The notes beneath the pieces were generated by a model that saw only the letters and a list, made by a program, of their open reading frames with translations, was not told the DNA's origin and made no database searches. A stretch of DNA of 43,393 nucleotides. It comes from Singulisphaera sp. GP187. GTDB lineage: Bacteria > Planctomycetota > Planctomycetia > Gemmatales > Gemmataceae. Location: positions 1 to 43,393 of the forward strand of contig CAMBMH010000014.1 in the NCBI GenBank assembly GCA_945868575.1. The letters are read 5' to 3'. Below, piece after piece: positions 8,410 to 16,622 of this stretch (its first letter is position 1; every line of letters begins with the position of its first letter). Both the position numbers and the translations under genes were made by a program.

Positions 8410-8772
8410 ATGAATATCTATCGTATTTCCGCTTTAGCCGTAATGGTCGCTTCCGTTGGCTTGGGCGCAATCCTCGCCCAGGACACCGGCAAAGCCAAAG
8501 GTCGCCTTCCCGCCAACTACGGGAAAATCGGCCTCACCGATGAGCAAAAGCAAAGCATCTACGACATTATGGCCAAGTACAAAAAAGAAAGCGATGACCT
8601 CGACAAGAAAGTCAAGGACCTCAATACCAAGCGCAAAGGCGAAATTGATATGGTCCTGAATGAAGACCAAAAGAAAGCACTCAAAAAGCTGACCGAATCC
8701 AACAAGAAATCCGAAGAACCCAAAAAGTCTGACGAAGCCCCCAAGAAGAAGGATAACTCCAAGAAGAACTAA
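8410..8772 (+). CDS. Small exported Lys-rich helical protein (Spy/LTXXQ-like appearance)
   Basis: This 120-residue protein starts at ATG 8410 after GGAG. A signal peptide (residues 1-24, ending GAILAQ) precedes a charged helical body. The body has LTDEQKQSIYDIMAKY, then a Lys/Asp-rich helix, then MVLNEDQKKALKKL. The two 'L(T/N)xxQ(K)' turns separated by a long helix recall Spy/CpxP-type periplasmic proteins, but the match is by eye and weak. The last 28 residues are almost only K, E, S, P, D and N. It is followed by a terminator, so it appears monocistronic. The function is unknown; a periplasmic chaperone-like or polyanion-binding role is speculation. Confidence 0.8.
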   Translation: MNIYRISALAVMVASVGLGAILAQDTGKAKGRLPANYGKIGLTDEQKQSIYDIMAKYKKESDDLDKKVKDLNTKRKGEIDMVLNEDQKKALKKLTESNKKSEEPKKSDEAPKKKDNSKKN

Positions 8773-8797
8773 CTTCAGAAAGTTTGATTCAATCACC

Positions 8798-8825
8798 CCG
8801 GGCCCCTTTTGGGTCCGGTTTTTTT
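8798..8825 (+). terminator. Rho-independent terminator after the Lys-rich protein gene
   Basis: CCGGGCCC (8798-8805), loop CTTTT, and GGGTCCGG (8811-8818) form an 8-pair stem with one G-T pair, followed directly by TTTTTTT. It lies 25 bases after the stop codon. Confidence 0.88.
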
Positions 8826-8905
8826 ATGCCCAAATTTTTCCTACATCTTTAATCTTTTGGGCTCTGGTCTGCGTAAATTGAATTAGCCACCGGGGAGGGA
8901 CTGTT

Positions 8906-10663
8906 ATGCTGGGCTCGATTCTGCTTCTTTTTGGGGCGGTTTTTCCACAGGACCAAGACAATGCGGAACCACTGGAGCGCGGGGCAATCCATGAAGCGTA
9001 TGCCCAGCCCGTTTTGAGCCAACCTTCTCCCGGCCCCATCCTTGATAAAAAGCCGCCCGACCCCCTAAGGGAGATACCTCCCGACGAAAAACCCGAAGGG
9101 GAAAATGTTCGTTGGATTGGTGGCTATTGGAGGATGGACGAAGAACGGGACGACTTTGTCTGGGTTAGCGGCTTCTGGAGGCAAATGCCACCCGGCATGG
9201 ATTGGATTCCCGGTGAATTCAAAAATGTAAAGGCTGGTTGGCGCTGGTACCCCGGATACTGGAGGGAAACCAAGGTCCAGGACGAGGAGCCCGTTGAGGA
9301 GGCTCCACCCGCGATTCCCGAATTCGCGCCGTCCATACCCGCACCCCAGCCCAACATGATCTGGTCCCAAGGGTATTGGATGTGGCGAGGCGGAGGCTAT
9401 GCCTGGAGGCCTGGCTTCTGGATGGCTCACCGGCCCGGTTGGGTCTGGTATCCGTCACGCTGGATCTTCACACCTCGCGGTTTTATGCTGGTTCCCGGAT
9501 ATTGGGACTATGCATTGGAATATCGCGGATTCCTTTTCAGCTCGATGTACTACCCCCGTCCACTCCTTCTTCGGCCGGGATTTGTTCATCGCCCTCTCTG
9601 GTCGATTCGATGCAATGACCTCCCCGGCAACCTGTTTGTTCGCACCGGGTACGGAAACTATTTTTATGGGGACTATTTCCGCCCCGGTTTCGCCAACCAG
9701 GGATTTCAGTTTTGGGTCTCGACAGGTCGCCATTACGCCCCGGACCCGATCTTTGCCTACTACCGAATCGAACGACAGGACCCATGGGTAAGATCCGTCA
9801 GACAATATGGGCGTGACCGCTTCGATGGCCGCCCAGCCCCTCTCCCAACCTTTGTTGTTGTGGCTCCCCCGGCACGGGGCCCAGCCCGACCTGGTCCAGG
9901 TCAAGTTAATGGACCCGTGATCGTTAACAATAATAATACTGTTGTGATCAACAACACAAATAAACTGGTTACCAAGCTTCCGGAAAAACCACCAAGCCTT
10001 GTTAGTACCCACAAACCGCCTCCACGGCCGGAAAATTTCAAACCGGAAAAGCCCAAACCAGGCCTTCCCGCTAACGGAAAGGATTTGCCCAGAAACCCTG
10101 ATGGGAAAGAAAGGCCTTTGCCTGGCAGGCCTAATGGCAAGGACAAGCCATTGTCAGGTAAGCCGGATGGCAAGGATAAACCCAATCTCAATCCCAACAT
10201 GGAGAAGCCCGCCGTTTCCCCCAAACCGACAGGGCCAAAGCCTTCGGGAATGACCGATCCCAATACTCCGGTTTCTCCGAGACCAAAACCATCAGGACCT
10301 GCCGAAACGAGGCCCGGTACACCGAAAACCACGGATAAGCCTGCGGCAAAGCCCAACCCGCCAGCCACCAAGCCAATGCCTCCCGAGGAGACCAGGCCCG
10401 CCAAACCCAATAATCCCCCATCAACGAAACCACCCGCCGCAACCGAGAAGCCTGCGGCAAAGCCCAACCCGCCAGCCACCAAGCCAATCGAGAAACCGCC
10501 ACCAACTCCGGCAGCCACCGCATCGGGTGGCCCCTCCTCCACCGCTCGGGCAAACAATCCAGCCCCCCAACCCCCTTCAACCAGGCCGCCTTCCACGGAC
10601 CGAAACCGTGGCAATTCCTCCGAATCGAAAAAAACCGAGAACAAAAAGTCGCGCGATGGTTGA
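8906..10663 (+). CDS. Exported WXXGXW-repeat protein with long proline-rich tail
   Basis: ATG 8906 has GGAGGG seven bases upstream. The 585-residue product starts with a short signal peptide. Residues ~65-260 contain repeated aromatic motifs of the type W-x2-G-[YF]-W: WIGGYW, WVSGFW, WYPGYW, WSQGYW, WRPGFW, then WYPSRW and LVPGYW. This is the WXXGXW (PF12779-like) repeat of exported beta-rich proteins. A Tyr/Phe-rich segment follows, then a tail of ~230 residues dominated by Pro, Lys, Asn and Thr, with KD.P/NGK repeats and two identical 41-base repeats. The tail could span the cell envelope or contact acidic surface polymers. Its stop overlaps the start of nnrE, which is not an obvious functional partner. 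Confidence 0.85.
   Translation: MLGSILLLFGAVFPQDQDNAEPLERGAIHEAYAQPVLSQPSPGPILDKKPPDPLREIPPDEKPEGENVRWIGGYWRMDEERDDFVWVSGFWRQMPPGMDWIPGEFKNVKAGWRWYPGYWRETKVQDEEPVEEAPPAIPEFAPSIPAPQPNMIWSQGYWMWRGGGYAWRPGFWMAHRPGWVWYPSRWIFTPRGFMLVPGYWDYALEYRGFLFSSMYYPRPLLLRPGFVHRPLWSIRCNDLPGNLFVRTGYGNYFYGDYFRPGFANQGFQFWVSTGRHYAPDPIFAYYRIERQDPWVRSVRQYGRDRFDGRPAPLPTFVVVAPPARGPARPGPGQVNGPVIVNNNNTVVINNTNKLVTKLPEKPPSLVSTHKPPPRPENFKPEKPKPGLPANGKDLPRNPDGKERPLPGRPNGKDKPLSGKPDGKDKPNLNPNMEKPAVSPKPTGPKPSGMTDPNTPVSPRPKPSGPAETRPGTPKTTDKPAAKPNPPATKPMPPEETRPAKPNNPPSTKPPAATEKPAAKPNPPATKPIEKPPPTPAATASGGPSSTARANNPAPQPPSTRPPSTDRNRGNSSESKKTENKKSRDG
10337..10377 (+). repeat. 41-bp direct repeat, copy 1 (inside the proline-rich tail)
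   Basis: This copy is identical to positions 10448-10488 and is in the same reading frame, encoding KPAAKPNPPATKP. Perfect DNA identity, not only protein identity, suggests recent unequal duplication in the tail. Confidence 0.9.
10448..10488 (+). repeat. 41-bp direct repeat, copy 2
   Basis: This is the second identical copy, starting 111 bases (37 codons) after the start of copy 1, so the duplication preserves the frame. The segment between the copies is also Pro/Lys rich. Confidence 0.9.
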
Positions 10664-11354
10664 ACCAGAAACCCACCCTGCTCGGACCCTGGACCGCGAT
10701 CAAGTTCGTTCCGTTGATGGATGGGCAACCAATATTCTGGGAATTCAAGGCATTATCCTGATGGAAAATGCCGGACGCGGAGTGGCGGAAATCCTTTTTG
10801 CACTAGAAAAGTCTACTCCCTCGAAGCCCGTGTTGATCCTTTGTGGTCCGGGCAACAACGGGGGAGATGGTTTTGTGATCACCCGTCATCTCTCCGGTAA
10901 AGGTTGGCCCGTCAGGGTTTTCCTTGCCTGCGATGCAAGCGGATACAAAGGCGATGCCCGATTTCATTTGGACATCCTGGAAAAATGTCAAATTGAGATC
11001 GGCAATGAATCCATAATGGATTTGTCAGGGATGATTTCGGAATGCTCCTGGATTGTGGACGCGCTATTTGGCACCGGCCTTACCCGTCCCCTTGCCGGAA
11101 ATTTCGCTGATCTGGTAAACACCATCAACCAATCCGGGAAACAAGTGCTTGCAGTGGATCTTCCCAGTGGACTGGATGGCGACACGGGCCTACCGCTAGG
11201 GCCAACCGTCAGGGCAACACACACCGTAGCCATGGTAGCCCGCCGACCAGGTTTCGATCTTCCCGAATCGGCCACTTATACCGGTATCGTCCATGTGGCG
11301 GGGATCGGCCTACCCTCGTGGTATTGGGGACATCATGGTCCAACGCTTTTATAA
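10656..11354 (+). CDS. nnrE: NAD(P)H-hydrate epimerase
   Basis: This 232-residue YjeF N-terminal domain protein interconverts R and S forms of hydrated NAD(P)H so that the damaged cofactor can be repaired. Signature parts are present: MENAGRG, LCGPGNNGGDGFV (nucleotide loop), DALFGTGLTRP and AVDLPSGLDGDTG, the last with metal- and substrate-binding aspartates. The C-terminal ADP-dependent dehydratase (NnrD) domain is absent and must be elsewhere. I chose ATG 10656, which overlaps the upstream stop by 8 bases. A longer in-frame form would run far into the upstream gene and is unlikely. Translational coupling to the WXXGXW gene is likely. Confidence 0.92.
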   Translation: MVEPETHPARTLDRDQVRSVDGWATNILGIQGIILMENAGRGVAEILFALEKSTPSKPVLILCGPGNNGGDGFVITRHLSGKGWPVRVFLACDASGYKGDARFHLDILEKCQIEIGNESIMDLSGMISECSWIVDALFGTGLTRPLAGNFADLVNTINQSGKQVLAVDLPSGLDGDTGLPLGPTVRATHTVAMVARRPGFDLPESATYTGIVHVAGIGLPSWYWGHHGPTLL

Positions 11355-11506
11355 ACGGTTAAGTATGGCCGCAAAATTGTCAAACCAAGCCGAATCGCCC
11401 TAGTTCGTCAGACAAATCCTCCAATTCTTCCCCTCGCAAAATCCTCCCAAACCGGGAGAATAGTCGAAGGTTTAGCTTTTCCCTATTCCATCACAAGGAG
11501 ATTGCC

Positions 11507-12052
11507 TTGATCCGTTCTGTTCGCTTTAGCCGCAGCCTCGCGGTTCTTACTCTGGTTTGCCTTGGTGGCATTGCGATTTGCGATGAAATCCCAGCCCTTG
11601 GATCGAAAGCACCAGAGATTGAACTGGTCGCAATTTCCAATGGTGGCAAAAAAGACACTGTTCGCATTAGCGATTACAAAGACAAGAAGAATGTAGTTCT
11701 CGCTTTTTACCCAAAAGCCATGACCAAAGGCTGTACGATCGAATGCAACGCCCTGAGCAAAGTGAACGAAAAGTTCGCCAAGCTGGACACGGTTGTTTTT
11801 GGTATCAGCACCGACGATGAAACTTCCCAGGACAAATTCATCGCCAAGGAAAGTCTCCAAATTCCGCTTTTGGCAGACCCGGACAAAAAAATCACGACCA
11901 AACTGGGCGCCCTAAGCCCACGCGGATTTGCCAATCGTTACACCTATGTCATCGACAAAAAAGGGAATATCGCCAAGGTCTACACCAAAGTGGCTCCCGC
12001 GACCCACGCCGAGGAAGTCCTCACCTACATCGAAAAAGAATTGTCGAAGTAA
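11507..12052 (+). CDS. Exported thioredoxin-fold peroxiredoxin (BCP/PrxQ-like)
   Basis: This 181-residue protein starts with TTG 11507, six bases after AAGGAG, and has a signal peptide to about residue 25, so it should act outside the cytoplasm. The AhpC/TSA domain shows LGSKAPEIEL, the BCP-like FYPKAMTKGCTIEC, and VFGISTDDETSQDKF. C76 fits the peroxidatic cysteine. A second cysteine, C80, is four residues later; in typical BCP/PrxQ proteins the resolving cysteine is five residues later. The enzyme would reduce peroxides or organic hydroperoxides, with an extracytoplasmic thiol donor. It is followed by a terminator and appears monocistronic. Confidence 0.9.
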   Translation: MIRSVRFSRSLAVLTLVCLGGIAICDEIPALGSKAPEIELVAISNGGKKDTVRISDYKDKKNVVLAFYPKAMTKGCTIECNALSKVNEKFAKLDTVVFGISTDDETSQDKFIAKESLQIPLLADPDKKITTKLGALSPRGFANRYTYVIDKKGNIAKVYTKVAPATHAEEVLTYIEKELSK

Positions 12053-12077
12053 TATCCACTTCAACGGCCCAGACAAC

Positions 12078-12119
12078 AACTGCCCGGGGGAACAGTTTCC
12101 CGGGCAGTTTCATTTTTAT
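12078..12119 (+). terminator. Rho-independent terminator after the peroxiredoxin gene
   Basis: AACTGCCCGGG (12078-12088) pairs perfectly with CCCGGGCAGTT (12099-12109) around a 10-base loop and is followed by TTCATTTTTA. It lies 25 bases after the stop. Confidence 0.9.
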
Positions 12120-12209
12120 AGATTCCTATGTTGCTACATTTATTTTAATAAAAAAAAACCGCCAATATTCACCAACCGACATCCCGTTTAACTTTGCGGG
12201 TTCGCGCTG

Positions 12210-12995
12210 TTACTTTGAGGGTTCTTCCTGGGTCGGCACCCAACTCATCCGGAAACGCTTGAGGCTGCCGGTTTTCGCTTTTTCACCACTTTTTTGTTCC
12301 CAGCTCGCGAGAATTTCCGGAGATTTGGCATCCAGTCGAACCGGACCACCACGGGCGACGGGGCCCATCCTGGAGGGATCCAGGACGATGCGAAAAGTCT
12401 CCCTTATGGGTTTGTTGGCTGGGCTGTCCTTCCCTTGCGCTGCTCCAAGGGCGATGGTCCAAACCTCTTCGTTTTCACCCGATTTTTGGCGAATCCAAAC
12501 CAGCTTGGAATCGCCCCTGTCCTTGGCACCCTCTTTTGAACCCTCTTTGGAGTTCACTCCGTCTCCACCTACAGATTGTGCCTTGATCGCCTCGTGCGGA
12601 AATCGAATGGTCTGAATGGGCTGGTCAACCCGCTCGATCTCCAAAACGATTTCCCCTTTGGCAGCCATTACCTTCCAGGAAAGGTTGTCAGGGCCAAGAA
12701 GAACCCAAGGGTCCTCATTTACCGGAATGGGACTTACCGCAGAGGGAATGATCCGCTCTTTGCCACGCCCGGGTCCCAGCCCCTGTCTTATCTGGAAATA
12801 CATCCATCCCGCAAAAAACCCGGTAATCATCAGTCCCATGGCAATGATTAAGAATGTGATTGTTTCCCCCTCGGGGCGACGGACTCCGGCATAGGCCCCC
12901 GGGCGGGAATGGTCGGGTGGAGAGGCTTCGTTTGGCAGGCTCATTAGGGTTGGGTCCCGGTCCGGAAATTGGGTTGAAAAGTCTGTCGGAAGCAT
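12210..12995 (-). CDS. Single-pass membrane protein, function unknown
   Basis: From ATG 12995 the product has 261 residues. A Pro-rich cytoplasmic N-terminus leads to one membrane segment at about residues 46-66 (ITFLIIAMGLMITGFFAGW). The ~190-residue remainder begins with RQGLGPGRGKERI and has WVLLGPDNLSWKV followed by beta-like strands. A Gly/Lys/Ser-rich patch (GDGVNSKEGSKEGAKD) interrupts it. I recognise no family. Another ATG at 12944 (MSLPNEA) is possible; neither start has a clear ribosome site. The gene diverges from the OPT transporter, and their upstream regions overlap within about 110-165 bases. Confidence 0.62.
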   Translation of the reverse strand: MLPTDFSTQFPDRDPTLMSLPNEASPPDHSRPGAYAGVRRPEGETITFLIIAMGLMITGFFAGWMYFQIRQGLGPGRGKERIIPSAVSPIPVNEDPWVLLGPDNLSWKVMAAKGEIVLEIERVDQPIQTIRFPHEAIKAQSVGGDGVNSKEGSKEGAKDRGDSKLVWIRQKSGENEEVWTIALGAAQGKDSPANKPIRETFRIVLDPSRMGPVARGGPVRLDAKSPEILASWEQKSGEKAKTGSLKRFRMSWVPTQEEPSK

Positions 12996-13108
12996 ACGCT
13001 TCGCCAAGTCCGCCCAAATCCCCAGAAATTCATAGATTCTTTGTAATCAGTTTAGGGGGATTGGTGCCCATTGGGCATTTGTGGAAACATTTAACGGAGC
13101 TGCCAACG

Positions 13109-15772
13109 ATGTCCGCCGATGCAGGATCGAACCGGGCCAAGTTCACGCCCTTTGTACCCGCAACCGAACAGCCTGCGGAATTTACCGCCCGGGCGCTGAT
13201 TTTGGGGACGGTGCTCGGCCTGATATTTGCCGCCTCTTCGCTTTACCTTGTGCTCAAAGTCGGGATGACCGTTTCGGCATCGATTCCTGTGGCTGTATTG
13301 GCCATCACCCTCTTCCGGGTTGCTTCCCGTTTTATTGGCGGCCCCGCCACCATCCTTGAAAACAACATCGTTCAAACCGCAGGATCCGCAGGCGAATCGA
13401 TCGCCTTTGGCGTTGGTGTCACCATGCCGGCGCTGCTCCTTCTGGGTTTCCAGATGGATATCGCCCGGGTGATGACCGTATCGCTTTTGGGTGGCCTTTT
13501 GGGAATTCTGGCGATGATTCCCCTCAGGCGCGCCTTCATCGTGCGCATGCACGGCACCCCCGGCCAACCTGGAACCCTCCTTTATCCCGAGGGAACCGCC
13601 TGCGCCCAGGTGCTGATCTCGGGCGAAAAGGGTGGCGCGACCGGCTTCACCGTGTTTATGGGCTTTGGTATCGCTTTGATTCACAAATTCGTTACCGAAG
13701 GATTTCTTCTCTTGATGGGGACCTTCAAACTCCCCCTCTCCTTCATCAACCGTGCGGCGGTTTTCTCCTCGGATATGGCGAGTGAACTTTTGGGGGTCGG
13801 CTACATCATTGGCCTTCGCACCAGTGCCATCATGATGGCGGGTGCGCTTCTCGGCTATTTGGTCATCATTCCCCTTATTGCTTTCGCGGGTGATGCAGGC
13901 GGCGCCATCGTCGCGCCTGGTCGCAAACCGATCCGGGATATGTCCATTACTGAACTGCGCAACAACTACCTCCTTTACATCGGCGCGGGTTGCGTGGCCA
14001 CGGCGGGGATCATCAGCATGATCCGAACCCTCCCCATCATCATCCGTTCCCTGGGTGGCGGTCTTCGCCGCAGAAAAGGCCAGGACGAAGGCGAAAGCTC
14101 GAATCCCGACCGGACAGAAAATGACCTCCCCATGGGGGCGGTTTTTGGTGGGGCGATTGTCTTGTTGGGTCTGCTGACCCTCTTCCTTGCGGGAGAGGTT
14201 GGCTGGACCAGCGCTATTGCGGGTGGCGCCATGGTGATTGTGTTCGGGTTCCTCTTTGTGACGGTTTCCAGTCGCCTGACAGGCGAAATCGGCAGTTCCA
14301 GCAACCCGATCTCGGGCATGACCGTCGCGACCCTGATGATCACTTGCCTCATCTTCCTTGGATTGGGCATGACCTCATCCAAAGAACGGGTTCTGGCGCT
14401 TTCGATCGCCGCGGTCGTCTGCGTCGCCGCAAGCAACGGCGGCACGACGGCCCAATCGCTCAAAACCGGGTTTCTTCTGGGCGGCACCCCACGAGCCATG
14501 CAATATGCCATTTTGATCGGGGCCCTGATCTCCGGCCTGGTTATTGGCGGAACCCTGCTTCAGTTCAACAACGCAGGAACGGTCTATTCGGGGCTGAAAG
14601 AAAATGTGCCTGAGCTGACCCTGACCCAACAAGAAATGGATCTGCTTGTCGACAAGGAAAACTATCAGGGGAAGGAATACCGGATTTTTGACACCCGCAA
14701 TGATCTCTTGACCGGGGACAAAATCGAACCTGCCCGCAAGACCCAGTTGGAGGCGATCGCGAAGGACAAGCCGGGCGCCTATCTCGTCGATCTGGAAACC
14801 CGCAAGGTTTCATTCCTCAAGGACCCTGGAATCATGGGGCAACTGGAGGTGCGCGATGATGGAAGCCGGGTCAACAGGGAGTTCGCCGCGCCCAAAACCC
14901 AGGTCATGGGAATCATCATCAATGGTGTGTTGAAGCGGGACCTCAACTGGAGCATGGTGGCGATGGGCGCGATCATCGCTTTGGTGCTCGATATGTGCGG
15001 GGTTTCGGCTTTGGCTTTTGCGGTGGGGCTTTATGTGCCAATCGCCGTTTCCGCGCCGATCTTTTTGGGTGGGCTGGTTCGCGCTGGAGTGGACAGCGTC
15101 ATGACCCGTCGCGCCCGTGGCCTTTTGGCAAACGCCCAAACGGAAGAAGAAAAGGCCGCCGCCGAACTCGAAATCCTCAAACAAACCGAAACCAGCCCCG
15201 GCGTGCTTTTGGCCTCGGGCTATATCGCCGGTGGCTCGATTGCCGGAGTTGTGCTTGCCTTCTTTGCGTTCAGCGACACCCTGCCCAAAGACCTGGCCCA
15301 ATGGCAATACCCCACCTGGACCGCCCCCCATCAGGGAACCCTGGCGGAGTTGGCTGAAATTGCAGCCAAGGAACGCCTTGGCCCAAATGCCAAACCGGAG
15401 GCGCTGAAAGCCGAGGTCGAGGAAATCATTGGTCTCAACGAGGAGGAAGGTATTCCGGCCCGTCTTGTTCCCGTTCCTGCAGGCACCAAAATCTTTGATC
15501 TGGCGGGCAAAGAGAATGAGGTCAAGGGCGCGACCACGCTGGGTCAACTGGCCCGGACCCTGGCGGGGCGCGAATATTTGGCGGGTAGCCTTCTCAAGGT
15601 GAACGCCGATAAGGGGATCAAGCTGGTTCCCGTATCGAGCATCCCCGCAGGCACCACCCTGCTCCTTCCGCAAGCCTCCTGGCCCGCCTTGGTGGCATTT
15701 GGTGGTTTGGCGCTGCTTCTGGGACTTGTGGGGTTGGGATTACTGATCCCGGCACCCAAGGAAGCCGCATAA
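13109..15772 (+). CDS. OPT family oligopeptide/metal-chelate transporter
   Basis: This 887-residue protein belongs to the OPT superfamily of proton-coupled peptide or metal-chelate importers. ATG 13109 has GGAG ten bases upstream; earlier in-frame codons belong to the divergent gene's upstream region. Many hydrophobic segments are visible, starting with ARALILGTVLGLIFAASSLYLVLKVGMTVSASIP, the OPT opening. Other typical phrases are ENNIVQTAGSAGESIAFGVG, PEGTACAQVL and NPISGMTVATLMI. Two soluble insertions are notable: ~100 residues after YSGLKENVPELTL, and ~130 residues (about 730-855) just before the last membrane helix, rich in Glu/Ala/Lys. Part of the second loop's DNA recurs at 16848-16906. 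Substrate is unknown. Confidence 0.9.
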   Translation: MSADAGSNRAKFTPFVPATEQPAEFTARALILGTVLGLIFAASSLYLVLKVGMTVSASIPVAVLAITLFRVASRFIGGPATILENNIVQTAGSAGESIAFGVGVTMPALLLLGFQMDIARVMTVSLLGGLLGILAMIPLRRAFIVRMHGTPGQPGTLLYPEGTACAQVLISGEKGGATGFTVFMGFGIALIHKFVTEGFLLLMGTFKLPLSFINRAAVFSSDMASELLGVGYIIGLRTSAIMMAGALLGYLVIIPLIAFAGDAGGAIVAPGRKPIRDMSITELRNNYLLYIGAGCVATAGIISMIRTLPIIIRSLGGGLRRRKGQDEGESSNPDRTENDLPMGAVFGGAIVLLGLLTLFLAGEVGWTSAIAGGAMVIVFGFLFVTVSSRLTGEIGSSSNPISGMTVATLMITCLIFLGLGMTSSKERVLALSIAAVVCVAASNGGTTAQSLKTGFLLGGTPRAMQYAILIGALISGLVIGGTLLQFNNAGTVYSGLKENVPELTLTQQEMDLLVDKENYQGKEYRIFDTRNDLLTGDKIEPARKTQLEAIAKDKPGAYLVDLETRKVSFLKDPGIMGQLEVRDDGSRVNREFAAPKTQVMGIIINGVLKRDLNWSMVAMGAIIALVLDMCGVSALAFAVGLYVPIAVSAPIFLGGLVRAGVDSVMTRRARGLLANAQTEEEKAAAELEILKQTETSPGVLLASGYIAGGSIAGVVLAFFAFSDTLPKDLAQWQYPTWTAPHQGTLAELAEIAAKERLGPNAKPEALKAEVEEIIGLNEEEGIPARLVPVPAGTKIFDLAGKENEVKGATTLGQLARTLAGREYLAGSLLKVNADKGIKLVPVSSIPAGTTLLLPQASWPALVAFGGLALLLGLVGLGLLIPAPKEAA

Positions 15773-15826
15773 TCGCTTGTCCCCCCCCGGAACGCTAAAA
15801 TTACGGGTAAATTGGCCTTCCTTTAC

Positions 15827-15860
15827 GGGCATCCCCCTTCGTTTTTGAGGGGAAATGCCC
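15827..15860 (+). terminator. Hairpin after the OPT gene, possible terminator
   Basis: GGGCATCCCC and AGGGG-AA-ATGCCC form an interrupted stem around a T-rich loop, 54 bases after the OPT stop. No good T-run follows, so it may be a weak or Rho-assisted terminator. Confidence 0.4.
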
Positions 15861-16015
15861 ATTATGACTTGCCATCAAAAAAAAATATAAATCAGATCCC
15901 TGATTCTCTTTCGTGTTTTTCGCGTGTTTGGGGGGCTAATAGATTTAGGATATTTTTTTGGGTCTTCCGGAAATTTAGTGGCTGAAACTACAGGAACCGG
16001 TCCGGAGGAATTCTC

Positions 16016-16050
16016 TTGATCTCGTTGCGCAACACGCTACACTTATACAC
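16016..16050 (+). promoter_or_regulatory. Candidate higBA promoter/operator, leaderless start
   Basis: TTGATC (16016-16021) and TACACT (16038-16043), 16 bases apart, resemble -35 and -10 boxes, each 4 of 6 to consensus. Transcription would then begin at or next to the higB ATG at 16051, which has no ribosome site, fitting a leaderless mRNA. A perfect palindrome GTTGCGCAAC (16024-16033) lies in the spacer, where a HigA dimer could repress. This is inference from sequence alone. Confidence 0.35.
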
Positions 16051-16329
16051 ATGATCAAGTCTTTTAGGCTCAAGGGGCTGGAGGATTTTTTTTACTCCGG
16101 GTCGACCCGAGGCATCCAAAGGAGCCATGCCAGGAAGTTGCGAATGCAACTTGCGGCACTGGATACAGCTGTGTCCATTGAGGATCTGAACATCCCTGGC
16201 TATCGCCTTCATCCTTTGAAGGGAACCAGAAAGGGAACCTGGTCTATTACTGTCAACGGAAACTGGCGAGTTACATTCGAGTTCACGAATGGAAGCGCAT
16301 TCATCGTTAATTATGAGGACTACCACTAA
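16051..16329 (+). CDS. higB: HigB-type toxin (RelE/ParE superfamily)
   Basis: The 92-residue protein matches the HigB family from its first residues: IKSFRLKGLEDFF, then GIQRSHARKLRMQLAALDTA, LNIPGYRLHPLKG, and a C-terminal WSITVNGNWRVTFEF strand pair. Family members are ribosome-dependent mRNA interferases that arrest translation. The toxin gene comes first and the antitoxin second, the order typical of higBA. The length is normal and no residue appears missing, so the toxin is probably active. The stop overlaps the antitoxin start by one base (TAATG), giving coupled translation. The pair sits next to a decayed gene fragment, which hints at acquisition or rearrangement. Confidence 0.93.
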   Translation: MIKSFRLKGLEDFFYSGSTRGIQRSHARKLRMQLAALDTAVSIEDLNIPGYRLHPLKGTRKGTWSITVNGNWRVTFEFTNGSAFIVNYEDYH

Positions 16330-16622
16330 TGGCCATGCACAATCCCCCCCACCCCGGTGAGTTCATCCGCGAAACCTACATGGAACCATTCGGGGTCAGT
16401 TGCCGGTCGGTTGCGGAACACCTTGCTGTTTCGCCATCCACCCTTAACCGAATCCTGAAAAAGCAGAGCGGAGTGAGTCCCGAAATGGCCCTACGACTAT
16501 CCAGAAGCCTTGGACGATCCCCGGAGAGCTGGCTTGCCATGCAAGGTGCCTATGACCTTTGGTTAGCCGGGAAAACCGCCAAATTATCCGGAGTCCAGCG
16601 ACTCAACCTTGAGGCCCCTTAG
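16329..16622 (+). CDS. higA: HigA-type antitoxin (XRE-family HTH)
   Basis: This 97-residue helix-turn-helix protein begins MAMHNPPHPGEFIRE, the HigA signature, followed by VAEHLAVSPSTLNRILKKQSGVSPEMALRLS (XRE HTH) and SPESWLAMQGAYDLWLA. HigA binds and neutralises HigB and usually represses the operon. GAGG 11 bases before ATG 16329 is a modest ribosome site; a second ATG two codons later is equally possible. The protein is complete and slightly short after the HTH (ends RLNLEAP). Confidence 0.93.
   Translation: MAMHNPPHPGEFIRETYMEPFGVSCRSVAEHLAVSPSTLNRILKKQSGVSPEMALRLSRSLGRSPESWLAMQGAYDLWLAGKTAKLSGVQRLNLEAP

Noticed and set aside
10337-10488. Direct repeats as a possible CRISPR
   Set aside because: Only two copies, in frame inside a coding region, with no spacer pattern and no cas genes.
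9901-10728. 275-codon Gly-rich minus-strand frame
   Set aside because: It is the mirror of the proline-rich tail of the WXXGXW gene; its low complexity comes from that repeat.
14810-15673. 287-codon minus-strand frame
   Set aside because: It is antisense to the OPT transporter and its composition is a by-product of OPT codons.
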